A DNA stretch of 64,000 nucleotides, taken from contig OZ255629.1 in NCBI GenBank assembly GCA_965276785.1, positions 4,464,001 through 4,528,000 on the forward strand. The letters are read 5' to 3'. The notes under the pieces are model-generated. The model worked only from the letters and a program-made list of their open reading frames with translations. It was not told where the DNA came from and did no database searches. Of the stretch, positions 28,299-37,100 are shown piece after piece. The translations under genes were made by a program, and so were the position numbers. The first letter of the stretch is position 1. Each line of letters starts with the position of its first letter. The DNA is from LMUY01 sp965276785 (GTDB taxonomy: Bacteria; Pseudomonadota; Alphaproteobacteria; Acetobacterales; Acetobacteraceae).

Positions 28299-29276
28299 TC
28301 AGGCGGTTAGCAGGTGCATTGAGAACAAGGCCTGCTCGTCGGTCCAAACTTGGGCCGCATGCCAGCCCGCTTCCTGGGCCAGACGCTGGAATCCGACCCG
28401 GGTGTACTTATAGCTGTTCTCGGTGTGGATGGTCTCGGCGTGATTGAAGGCGACCCGAATGCCGGCAATCTGCGCCACCTGAGCCTCGCGGCTGCGCAGG
28501 TGCATCTCAATGCGGCCTTCCCGCTCGTTCCATACCGCCTCGTGGGCGAACCGGCCGGGGTCAAAATCGGCATCGAACGCGCTGTTGAGGTGAGACAGAA
28601 TGTTGCGGTTGAATGCCGCCGTCACGCCTTGGGCGTCGTCGTAGGCCGGCAGCAGAGTGGCCAATGGCTTCTGCAAGTCCACCCCCACCAGCAGCGACGC
28701 TCCCCGCCCCAGCGCCTGGCGCACTTGTCGCAGGAAGCTCGCCGCGACCGCCGGAGTGAAATTACCGATCGTGGAGCCGGGAAAGAAGCCGAACGCGTCC
28801 CGTCCCGCCAGGGCAGATGGCAGCGGCACGGGGCGGAGAAAGTCGGCGGCGATGGGATACACCAGCAGGTGTGGCCATGAGCGAGCGAGACGTGCTTGAA
28901 GTGCCACCAGCGCTTCCGCGGCGACATCCACTGGAACGTAGGCGCCGGCCCCGACCGCCTCGAAGATCAGCGCTGCTTTTGCCTCGTCGCTGGCGCCATA
29001 TTCCACGAGCGCGCAACCCGGTCGGTACGGCAGGTCGGGCCCGATCTGCCGCAGCAGTGCTTGTTCCGTTCGGGTTACATAATACTCTGGCAGGCGGGTG
29101 ATTTCGCCAAACAACCGGCAACCCTCTGCATCGTAGAACAGCTTGGCAGGCAAGGATTTCTGCGGTTGGGTGAGCCCGGCCAGCACTTCCTGCAGGTCTG
29201 CCGCGTGCGCAGCATCCTTCCATGGCCCGGACGCCGGTTGCGTGCGGGGCTGGGCCAGTCCGTTCGAAAGTTCCAT
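28299..29276 (-). CDS. egtD: L-histidine N(alpha)-methyltransferase (ergothioneine synthesis)
   Basis: 325 residues, the normal EgtD size. Recognisable segments are LPAKLFYDAEGCRLFGEITRLPEYYVTRTE, ALVEYGASDEAKA for SAM binding, FGFFPGSTIGNF and the C-terminal HTENSYKYT that closes the histidine pocket. EgtD uses three SAM molecules to convert His to hercynine. Its ATG shares one base with the TAA stop of egtB, so the two are cotranscribed. The other classical genes egtA, egtC and egtE are not nearby, as is usual in alphaproteobacteria. Confidence 0.95.
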   Translation of the reverse strand: MELSNGLAQPRTQPASGPWKDAAHAADLQEVLAGLTQPQKSLPAKLFYDAEGCRLFGEITRLPEYYVTRTEQALLRQIGPDLPYRPGCALVEYGASDEAKAALIFEAVGAGAYVPVDVAAEALVALQARLARSWPHLLVYPIAADFLRPVPLPSALAGRDAFGFFPGSTIGNFTPAVAASFLRQVRQALGRGASLLVGVDLQKPLATLLPAYDDAQGVTAAFNRNILSHLNSAFDADFDPGRFAHEAVWNEREGRIEMHLRSREAQVAQIAGIRVAFNHAETIHTENSYKYTRVGFQRLAQEAGWHAAQVWTDEQALFSMHLLTA

Positions 29277-30454
29277 TAGTCGTCCATGGCAAGCCGGAGG
29301 CCGGAAAACTGCCAGCGCCGGTCGGGGTGAAAGAAGTTGCGGTAGGTCGGCCGGATGTGCCCGGGCGAGGTCGCCATGGAGCCGCCACGCAGCACCATCT
29401 GATTAATCATAAACTTGCCGTTATACTCGCCGATGGCGCCGGCGGGAGGGCGGAAGCCGGGGTAGGGCAGGTAGGCGCTGCCGGTCCACTGCCAGACATG
29501 GCTATCTTGCTCGGTGATGTCCGGGTGCTGGCTGGCGGCCTCCCACTCGAACTCGGTCGGCAATCGGGCGCCGGCCCAACGGGCAAAGGCGTCGGCTTCG
29601 TACCAACTGATGTGGCGCACCGGCTCTTCCGGGTCCACCACCGTCTCGCCACGGGGTGTGAACAGGTGCCACGCACCGTCGTGCAGCCGCCAATGCAGCG
29701 GCGCCTGCCAGCCGTTTTGCTGCACCTGCGCCCAGCCATCTGCCATCCAGAGCGTCGGTGTTCGGTAGCCGCCATCGGCCATGAAGCCGAGCCAGGCGCT
29801 GTTGCGCACGAGGCCGGCCGCAAAGCGGAACGGCTGCAGGAACGCGGTATGGGCCGGCCCTTCGTTGTCAAAAGCAAAGTCGGCCCGGTCATGGCCAAAG
29901 CGCAGCAGCCCGCCTCGAAATGAAACGAAGCGTTCGCCCGGGTCGGCCGCTGGCGGTTCTTGCCACGCCGGGTTCATGGCGGGGCGCAACGGGTTCTGGC
30001 TCAGCCCATGCAGCATGTCGGTCACGAGCAATTCCTGATGCTGCTGCTCGTGATGCAGGCCGAGCACAACCAGCTCGGCTACGCCGGGCACCGGGTCTTC
30101 GAGCAGGGTCTGCATCGCGCCATCGACATGGGCGCGATACGCGCTCACTTCGTTGGCACCGGGCCGCGTGATCATCCCCCGCGCAAAGCGGGGTTGACGC
30201 TCACCGACTGCCTCATAGTAGGAGTTGAACAGGTAGGCGAAATCCTCGCTAAACCGCCGATAGCGGGGCAGGTGGGGGATCAGGACGAACTGTTCGAAAA
30301 ACCATGTCGTATGCGCGCGATGCCACTTGGCGGGACTTGCATCCGGCATCGACTGAATACACTGGTCCTCAGCGGTGAGATGCTTGCAGAGTGCCTCGGT
30401 ATACTGCCGAACCGAGACAAAGGCGCGGGCCGCAGCGGCTTGCGTTACTTGCAT
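29276..30454 (-). CDS. egtB: Ergothioneine biosynthesis sulfoxide synthase EgtB
   Basis: 392 residues. The N-terminal DinB-type domain supplies the non-haem iron ligands: a His in KWHRAHTTWFFEQF and two in HHEQQHQELLVTDMLHGL (HxxxH pattern). The C-terminal formylglycine-enzyme-like domain includes SWYEADAFARWAGARLPTEFEWE and ends GHIRPTYRNFFHPDRRWQFSGLRLA. EgtB joins hercynine to a thiol donor (gamma-Glu-Cys or Cys) with O2. It lies 48 bases after the Rieske oxygenase gene and runs directly into egtD. Confidence 0.95.
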   Translation of the reverse strand: MQVTQAAAARAFVSVRQYTEALCKHLTAEDQCIQSMPDASPAKWHRAHTTWFFEQFVLIPHLPRYRRFSEDFAYLFNSYYEAVGERQPRFARGMITRPGANEVSAYRAHVDGAMQTLLEDPVPGVAELVVLGLHHEQQHQELLVTDMLHGLSQNPLRPAMNPAWQEPPAADPGERFVSFRGGLLRFGHDRADFAFDNEGPAHTAFLQPFRFAAGLVRNSAWLGFMADGGYRTPTLWMADGWAQVQQNGWQAPLHWRLHDGAWHLFTPRGETVVDPEEPVRHISWYEADAFARWAGARLPTEFEWEAASQHPDITEQDSHVWQWTGSAYLPYPGFRPPAGAIGEYNGKFMINQMVLRGGSMATSPGHIRPTYRNFFHPDRRWQFSGLRLAMDD

Positions 30455-30502
30455 GCACTACTCCTAAGCCGGTTGAACGGCATAGGGCATGTGGGGTTCC
30501 GG

Positions 30503-31558
30503 TCAGCTCTTCCACTGCAACGTTTGCGGCACTAGCGGATTACGGAACGGACGGCGTTCTACTTGGCTGGAGAGATATTCCCGTTTCAGCCGCATCAGCC
30601 ATGCGATCTGTGTATCGGGGTCCCCGACGAACAGCATCGGTGGGGTGGCATCGCCCTTGGCCAAATAGGCCGCCATGGCGCGGTCCTGCCGCAAGAAGTC
30701 GTGCGCCATCCAGGCCGCGGCGGGGCGCAGCGGCCACAACCACGGCACCGTCCAGTATACGCAATAGTGCACATCGGTCTCGCTCGGGCCGATCGGGGTC
30801 ACTGCCGCCAGCACCGCCGCGCAATGCCGGCTCCCCTCGATGGACTCGATGCGCAGACCCGGTAGCGAGATGCTGATATCCACCCGCACGTCGCGGCCAA
30901 GCAGGCGGTAGGGGTTGGCGCCGTGCTTGAGCCGGTGTTGCGCCATGCGGAAGCCCATCGGTGTCGGCTCGAAGGATTTCTGCTTCGGCCGCAGCTTGAG
31001 CGCGGATTTGGACTTCCACCAGCGCGAGGTGTGCACGAAGGCGGGGTGCGCCGGGTCGCAGAAGCCGAACGCAGCAATGTCGGCGTTGCTCGGGAAGCGC
31101 ATGGTGGTGGAAATCTGCGGCGCCACGCCGTCGAACCCAGGTACGCGGGGCACCTCGGGCAGGGTCTCCGGCAGCTTGGGGCCGTCCGGCAGATAGACCC
31201 ACAGATTGCCCTGCACCTCGCGGCAGGGGAACGAGCGTAGCCGCAGCCGGCCGATGTCGCGCCGGTCGGTGTCGGCTAGACCGGGGATTTCGGTGCAAAC
31301 GCCATCGCCCGCGCTGAACGCCCAGCCATGGTAGCAGCAGCGCAGCCGGGCGCCGTCAAAGCTGCCATGCCGCATCGGCATGCCGCGATGCGGACAGCGG
31401 TCGGCGTAGGCGAACACCGCGCCAGACGCATCACGGCCGACGAGGATCGCCTCGCTTAGCATCGTCACTGCTTTGGTGGAGGATCGTGCGACCGCACGGG
31501 CGCTGCACGCGATGTACCAGAAGCCGCGCAGCATCGCACTGCCGTTCGTGTCAGCCAT
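30503..31558 (-). CDS. Rieske non-haem iron aromatic ring-hydroxylating oxygenase, alpha subunit
   Basis: 351 residues from ATG 31558. The Rieske cluster ligands C-x-H and C-x-x-H are in DRCPHRGMP and LRCCYHGWAF (about residues 48-70). The mononuclear iron site is probably in CDPAHPAFVHTSRWW. Length and pattern resemble vanillate O-demethylase and pheophorbide a oxygenase-like enzymes. The reductase partner is not adjacent. The gene follows the glycosyltransferase gene by 16 bases and precedes egtB by 48, so it may belong to the same transcript; the substrate is unknown. Confidence 0.87.
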   Translation of the reverse strand: MADTNGSAMLRGFWYIACSARAVARSSTKAVTMLSEAILVGRDASGAVFAYADRCPHRGMPMRHGSFDGARLRCCYHGWAFSAGDGVCTEIPGLADTDRRDIGRLRLRSFPCREVQGNLWVYLPDGPKLPETLPEVPRVPGFDGVAPQISTTMRFPSNADIAAFGFCDPAHPAFVHTSRWWKSKSALKLRPKQKSFEPTPMGFRMAQHRLKHGANPYRLLGRDVRVDISISLPGLRIESIEGSRHCAAVLAAVTPIGPSETDVHYCVYWTVPWLWPLRPAAAWMAHDFLRQDRAMAAYLAKGDATPPMLFVGDPDTQIAWLMRLKREYLSSQVERRPFRNPLVPQTLQWKS

Positions 31559-31574
31559 GCGGCCGCATAACATC

Positions 31575-32420
31575 TTACAACCGGTCGCGGAAGCGCGGCG
31601 GCAGCGGCCAGAGTTCGGGGCTGTTGAGATGCAGGTCGAGCTGCCCCGCCGCGCTCGCCTGCACCCGTGCCAGCCAGGGCTGCAGCGGGGTTTGCGCGGG
31701 GTCGAGTTCCGCGCCATGCAGTTGGGGCAGGGCGGCCATGCCGTCGAACAGCCGCAGCCATTCGGCGTCGGCGAGGCGTTGATGCGCGCCGAACCGGTCG
31801 TCCGCCCACGGCATCAGCCGGGTCTTGGCCAGCCGCTGCAGGCCCGTGCTGCGGTCGGCCCAGTGCAGGTGGACCAAGTAGAGCCGGTCGAAGCGCAACG
31901 GGCAGGATGCGGTGTGGAAGCCGGGCACCCAGGTGAGGGGTTGGCGCGTCAGCACCGGCTTGCACATCGCGCTACTGAACCGCACCCAACCGCGCTGCGG
32001 CCCGATCGGGCGGCCGGGATCGAGCGGCGGCTCCATCGCCGGCACGTGCTGCAGTTCGAGCCCGATGGCGGTGACGGAGGGGATCGCCGCCGCCTGGCAG
32101 TAGGCTTGCAGGTGCGGGAAGTGCGCCGGGTCGGCCAGTGCCAGTTCGTCCACGTCGGTGTGGATCGTCCAGTCGTAATAATGCAGCAGGGTGGCCGCGA
32201 ATTGGCTGATGAACGCCGCCCGGCGCGCGTCATCATGGGCCGAGCGCGGCAGCCGCACCACATTTACGCCCGGTGGCAGCGCCAGGGTCTCGGTCGAGCC
32301 ATGGTCGATCACGTAGCAATGGTCTGCCCCGACCTGGCGGGCGTAGTGCCGCGCCCAGACTGGCAGCAGCGCCGCTTCGTTATACGCCATGGTCACGGCG
32401 GCGACTTTGGGCGCAGTCAT
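31575..32420 (-). CDS. Glycosyltransferase family 2-type protein
   Basis: 281 residues from ATG 32420, overlapping the DUF488 stop by 4 bases. The N-terminus VAAVTMAYNEAALLPVWARHYARQVG and the DxD-like motif HTDVDELAL at about residue 90 are those of the GT2/GT92-like transferases. Later, VPGFHTASCPLRF and YLVHLHWADR match this group. The sugar and acceptor are not known. No membrane segment is seen, so it acts in the cytoplasm or at the inner face of the membrane. It is in a run of closely packed genes ending in egtB and egtD. Confidence 0.78.
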   Translation of the reverse strand: MTAPKVAAVTMAYNEAALLPVWARHYARQVGADHCYVIDHGSTETLALPPGVNVVRLPRSAHDDARRAAFISQFAATLLHYYDWTIHTDVDELALADPAHFPHLQAYCQAAAIPSVTAIGLELQHVPAMEPPLDPGRPIGPQRGWVRFSSAMCKPVLTRQPLTWVPGFHTASCPLRFDRLYLVHLHWADRSTGLQRLAKTRLMPWADDRFGAHQRLADAEWLRLFDGMAALPQLHGAELDPAQTPLQPWLARVQASAAGQLDLHLNSPELWPLPPRFRDRL

Positions 32421-32851
32421 AGCACGGCCAAATGACACGTGCGGGCGCCCATGCGTTCGGCGACCCGGCAGCGATGGCAGATCGCAGGGTCGGCTTCGTA
32501 ACACAGCAGGCAGCTTGGCTCGTCTGCCGCGAGCGCCGCCGCTTGGGCCAAAGCCAGCGTGGCTTCGGTAGTGGCGAGCCGCGCCTCCACGATCTGCCAG
32601 AACACCGGCCAGTCCCGCCGCCGATGCGCGGCCCGGCCCTCCGGTGGCGTGCCGAGCGCGCGCAGATGGGTATAGGCGAGGCCAGCCTCCGCCAAGCCGG
32701 CCGCCAATTGCCGCTTGGAGAAGCCGGGCCGGCGGGACAGCGGCAAGTCCCGCACGTCGATCACGCGCCGGATGCCGGCAGCCAGCAGCGCGTCCCGCAC
32801 GCCGGCCCAGCTCGCCTTCTCATAGCCGATGGTCCAAAGCGCAACGCTCAC
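32417..32851 (-). CDS. DUF488 family protein
   Basis: 144 residues. The pattern WTIGYEKASW..LLAAGIRRVIDVRDLPLSRRPGFSK and CLLCYEADPAICHRCRVAE is that of DUF488. Two Cys-x-x-Cys-type pairs at the C-terminus could bind metal. Function is not established for the family. It overlaps the upstream 90-residue gene and the downstream glycosyltransferase gene by 4 bases each, so it is in the middle of an operon. Confidence 0.83.
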   Translation of the reverse strand: MSVALWTIGYEKASWAGVRDALLAAGIRRVIDVRDLPLSRRPGFSKRQLAAGLAEAGLAYTHLRALGTPPEGRAAHRRRDWPVFWQIVEARLATTEATLALAQAAALAADEPSCLLCYEADPAICHRCRVAERMGARTCHLAVL

Positions 32852-33120
32852 GCCAGGCGAAACCGGCCGGACACGACGGGGTCGTCCTGCACGGTGGCAC
32901 GGACGGCCGGGTCGTCATGCGCGACCGTCACGCGCGTGAACCAGGGCACGGCGCCGCGCACCCGGTCCAGGAACAGCCGGTCGAACTCGGCGGCGGCGGG
33001 GCCGCGGGCCAGGCAGCAGGCGCAGCCGGCCGGGTGGACGGCGGCGGCCGGCACCAGCACGGCGTCGTTCTCGCCGGGCGGCACGCCGAAGACCACGGGA
33101 ATGCGGGCGTCGATGAACAT
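32848..33120 (-). CDS. Small Cys-rich hypothetical protein (90 residues)
   Basis: 90 residues from ATG at 33120. A GCACC cluster at about residues 32-36 follows a His (HPAGCACCLARGP) and could bind zinc or another metal. The rest is alpha/beta with an acidic, Val-rich C-terminal half. No family was recognised with certainty. It is first in a minus-strand run that includes DUF488, glycosyltransferase, Rieske oxygenase, egtB and egtD. Its start is only 38 bases from the divergent regulator gene, with a palindrome between them, so its promoter must overlap that site. Confidence 0.6.
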   Translation of the reverse strand: MFIDARIPVVFGVPPGENDAVLVPAAAVHPAGCACCLARGPAAAEFDRLFLDRVRGAVPWFTRVTVAHDDPAVRATVQDDPVVSGRFRLA

Positions 33121-33127
33121 TAGGTAG

Positions 33128-33147
33128 ACATAAAGATATCTTTATGT
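33128..33147. promoter_or_regulatory. Perfect 20-bp palindrome, candidate operator of the ArsR-methyltransferase regulator
   Basis: ACATAAAGAT is followed directly by its exact inverse complement ATCTTTATGT, in the 38-base gap between two divergent genes. The symmetric, A+T-rich site is conspicuous in otherwise G+C-rich sequence. It lies 11 bases upstream of the regulator ATG and 7 bases upstream of the divergent small gene, so a bound repressor would block both promoters. ArsR-family proteins bind such inverted repeats. The related SahR regulators, which sense S-adenosylhomocysteine, control methionine-cycle genes in Proteobacteria; I recall their motif as similar but cannot check it here. 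Confidence 0.72.
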
Positions 33148-33158
33148 AGGATCAAGTC

Positions 33159-34109
33159 ATGGACCCTCTCTTGCTCGCCCTACGCGCCTGTGCCGAGCCC
33201 ACCCGGCTGCGCTTGCTGGCGCTGGCCTGCCGCGGCGCCTTCTGCGTGGTCGAGTTCACCGAAATCCTTGGGCAGTCGCAGCCCCGCCTGTCCCGCCATC
33301 TCCGCCTGCTGGTGGAGGCCGGCCTGCTGGAGCGGGTGCGCGAGGGCGCCAACACCTGGTTCGCTGTGCCGGCTGGCCCCGGCTTGGCGCGCGACCTGGT
33401 CGCCCGGCTGCCCGGCGAGGACCCGGTGCTGGAGGCCGACCGCCGCCAAGCCGCCCGCGTGCTGGCAGAGCGGGCGCGCATCGCCTCCGAGAGCTTCCGC
33501 GGCCAAGGCGCCAACTGGGACGAGGCCAAGGCGCTGGCTTTGCCCGCCGAGGCCATCGCCGCCGCCCTCCGCCAGGCGCTGGGCCCGCAGCCCGGCAGGC
33601 TGCTCGATATCGGGACCGGAACCGGCCAGTTGCTTGCCCTCCTCGCCGACGTCGTAGAGTTCGGCCTCGGTGTCGATGCCAGCCGCGCCATGCTCGCCCT
33701 CGCCCGCTCCCGCTTGTCGCACCCCCGGTTTGCCCGCTGCGCCGTGCGACAGGCCGACATGTATCGCCTCCCCTTGGCCGGAGCGTCGTTCGACTCCGTC
33801 GTGTTGCAGATGGTGCTGCACCACGCCGAAGACCCGGCAGCCGTGCTGGCGGAAGCCCGCCGCGTGCTGCGCCCCGGCGGTGCCCTGGTGGTGGTGGACC
33901 TGCTGCACCATGACCGGGCCGACCTGCTTGGCCAACTCGCCCATCGCTGGCCCGGCTTTCACCGCGATACGCTCGCCACCATGTTGGCGGCGGCCGGGCT
34001 CACGGACGCCACCTCCGTCACCATCCCCGGCCCGCTGCCAGTACAACTATGGCGTGCGGCTGCTCCTGTCGCCATCGCCGCCCCACTGCCGGCAAAGGAA
34101 TTGGCATGA
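33159..34109 (+). CDS. ArsR-family regulator fused to a class I SAM-dependent methyltransferase (SahR-like)
   Basis: 316 residues. An ArsR winged-helix domain occupies about residues 1-90 (CAEPTRLRLLALACRGAFCVVEFTEILGQSQPRLSRHLRLLVEAGLL). The second half is a class I methyltransferase with the SAM loop LLDIGTGTGQLLALLA near 150, GVDASRAM, and a PAGGAL..V post-I motif. Fusions of this kind sit next to metH or metF in many alphaproteobacteria. The methyltransferase fold may serve to sense SAM or SAH. The TGA stop overlaps the metH ATG by 4 bases, so metH is translationally coupled. Autoregulation through the palindrome at 33128-33147 is likely but inferred. Confidence 0.88.
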   Translation: MDPLLLALRACAEPTRLRLLALACRGAFCVVEFTEILGQSQPRLSRHLRLLVEAGLLERVREGANTWFAVPAGPGLARDLVARLPGEDPVLEADRRQAARVLAERARIASESFRGQGANWDEAKALALPAEAIAAALRQALGPQPGRLLDIGTGTGQLLALLADVVEFGLGVDASRAMLALARSRLSHPRFARCAVRQADMYRLPLAGASFDSVVLQMVLHHAEDPAAVLAEARRVLRPGGALVVVDLLHHDRADLLGQLAHRWPGFHRDTLATMLAAAGLTDATSVTIPGPLPVQLWRAAAPVAIAAPLPAKELA

Positions 34110-37100
34110 CCCGTCCCGCCTTGCTCGATGCCCTGCGTGACCGCGTGCTGCTGTGTGACGGCGGTATGGGCAGCCGTGTCCAAGCGCTCACCCTGGATGT
34201 CGAGCGCGACTACTGGAACCGGGAGAACTGCACCGAGGTGCTGAACCTGTCGCGCCCCGACCTGGTGCGCGACATCCATCGCGGCTACTTCGCCGCCGGC
34301 GCCGACATGGTGGAGACCAACAGCTTCGGCGGCAGCCCGATCACCCTGGCCGAGTTCGACCTGCAGGACCGCACCCACGAGATCAACCAGCGCGCCGGCG
34401 AACTGGCCCGCGAGGCCGCCGAGAGCTTTGCCGACGGCCGCGACCGCTGGGTGCTCGGCTCGATTGGGCCCGGCACCAAGCTCCCGAGCCTGGGCAACAT
34501 CGCCTACGACCCGCTCGAGGCCGCGCTCACCGAGCAAGCCGCCGGGCTGATCGCGGGCGGGGTCGATGCCATTCTGATCGAGACCTGCCAAGATACGTTG
34601 CAGATCAAGGCCGCGGTGAACGGCGCCAAGATCGCCCGCGCCGCCAGGGGCACGGACACGCCGATCTTCGTGCAGGTGACGGTGGAGACTACGGGCACCC
34701 TGCTGGTCGGCCCCGACATCGCCGCCGCCGCCACCGTGGTACACGCGCTGGACGTACCGCTGATGGGGCTGAACTGCGCCACCGGGCCGCAAGAAATGGC
34801 CGAGCATGTGCGCTGGCTCGCCACCAACTGGCCCGGGTTGATCTCGGTGCAGCCCAATGCCGGGCTGCCGGAGCTGGTCAACGGCGTCACCCACTATCCG
34901 CTGGGTGCGGCCGAGATGGCGAGTTGGGTGGAACGCTTCGTGCGCCAAGACGGGCTGAACCTGGTCGGCGGCTGCTGCGGCACCAGCATCCCGCATATCG
35001 AGGCGCTCGACGCGATGCTGCGCCGCCTGGGCGAGCCGCGGCCGGCGCCGGTGGCGCGCAGCCACCATTGGGTGCCCGCGGTCGCGAGCCTGTATGGCCA
35101 GGTGCCGCTGCGGCAGGAGAACAGCTACTTCTCCATTGGCGAGCGCTGCAACGCCAACGGCTCCAAGAAGTGGCGCGAGCTGCAGGAGCGCGGCGATTGG
35201 GACGGCTGCGTTGCCGTCGGCCGCGAACAGGTGGGCGAAGGCTCCGACAGCCTGGACGTGTGCACCGCCTTCGTCGGCCGTGACGAGGTGGCGGAGATGA
35301 CACAGGTGATCAACCGCTTTACCAGCAGCGTGAACGCCCCTTTGGTGATCGACAGCACCGAGACCAACGTGCTCGAGATCGCACTCAAGCTGCATGGCGG
35401 CAAGCCGATCATCAACTCGATCAATTTCGAGGACGGTGAGGCCGCGGCCAATGCCCGGCTGCTGCTGGCGCGCAAGTTCGGGGCAGCGCTGATCGCGCTC
35501 ACCATCGACGAACGCGGCATGGCCAAGACGCCGGAGGACAAGCTCGCAGTCGCGCGCCGGCTGGTGGATTTCGCCTGCAACCGGCACGGCCTGCCGCAAA
35601 GCGATCTGCTGATCGATCCGCTCACCTTCACCGTGGCCACTGGCAACGAGGACGACCGCAAGCTCGCCGCCTGGACCTTGGACGGCATCGCCCGGATTCG
35701 GGCCGAGTTCCCGGACATCCAGATCATTTTAGGCCTGTCCAACGTCTCGTTCGGCCTCAACCCGGCGGCGCGCGCCGTGCTCAACAGCGTGTTTCTCGAC
35801 CATGCGGTGCGTGCGGGCATGTCGGGCGCGATCGTGCATGTGAGCAAAATCCGCCCGTTGCATCAAATTGCTGCCGAAGAGGTGCAAGTCTGCGAGGACC
35901 TTATCTTCGACCGCCGCCGCGACGGCTACGATCCGCTGCAACGCCTGCTGGAACTGTTCGCCGACCGCAAGGCTGCCGACGCCACCAAGAAGCAGCGCGC
36001 CGCCACCGTCGAGGGCCGCTTGAAGGATCGGATCATCGATGGCGACCGCAAGGGCCTGGCCGAAGAGCTCGACGACGCGCTCAGAACGCTGCCGCCGCTG
36101 GCCATCATCAACGAGGTGCTGCTTGATGGCATGAAGGTAGTGGGCGAACTGTTCGGCGCCGGCAAGATGCAGCTCCCGTTCGTGCTGCAATCCGCCGAGA
36201 CCATGAAGGCGGCTGTCGCCTATCTCGAGCCGCACATGGAACGGGCGGAGGGCCAGGAGAAGGGCACCGTGGTGCTCGCCACCGTGAAGGGCGACGTGCA
36301 CGACATCGGCAAAAATTTGGTCGATATTATTCTCACCAATAACGGTTACCGCGTAGTCAATCTCGGCATCAAGGTTCCGCTTGCCGACATGGTGGCCGCC
36401 GCGCGTGAGCACCGGGCGCACGCCATCGGCATGTCCGGCCTACTGGTGAAGTCCACCGTGGTGATGCGCGAGAACCTGGAGGAGATGAGCCGGCAGGGGC
36501 TGGATATCCCGGTGATGCTCGGCGGCGCGGCGCTGACGCGGAACTATGTCGAAAGCGATTGCGTGCAGTCCTATGCGAGCGGCCGCGTCGCTTATGCGCG
36601 AGATGCGTTCGACGGGCTGCATCTGATGGACCGCATTACGGGTAATGGGTTCGATGACTTCCTCGCCGCGACCCAGGCCAAGCGCGTGGGCCGCGCCCGC
36701 AACACCAAGCGCACCTTGGGTGAGGCCGATCGTGCCGCGTTCCGCCCAGTGGATTTGGCGGTGGCGCGAGAGCGTAGGCGGCGCCTAACCGGCGGCCAGT
36801 TGCCGGTGCAACCGCCGTTTTGGGGAGCAAGGATGCTGCAGAGTTCGCCCAAGGCCGTGCTGCCGTTCCTGAACGAGCGCAGCCTGTATCAATTCCAATG
36901 GGGCTTCCGCAAACAAGGCCGCTCCCTGGAGGACTTCCTCGGCTGGGCCAAGCAGGAGTTGCGCCCGGTGATGAAGCGTATGTTTGCGATTTGCGATAAC
37001 GAGGCGATCCTCGCGCCGCAAGCCAGCTACGGCTACTGGAAAGCCGCTGGGCAAGGCAATGACCTGCTGGTGTTTGCCGAAGATGGCAGCACGGAACTGG

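Noticed and set aside
33959..35599. 546-residue minus-strand frame over metH
   Set aside because: Opposes the conserved homocysteine and pterin domains; composition is His/Gln/Arg-rich as in a shadow.
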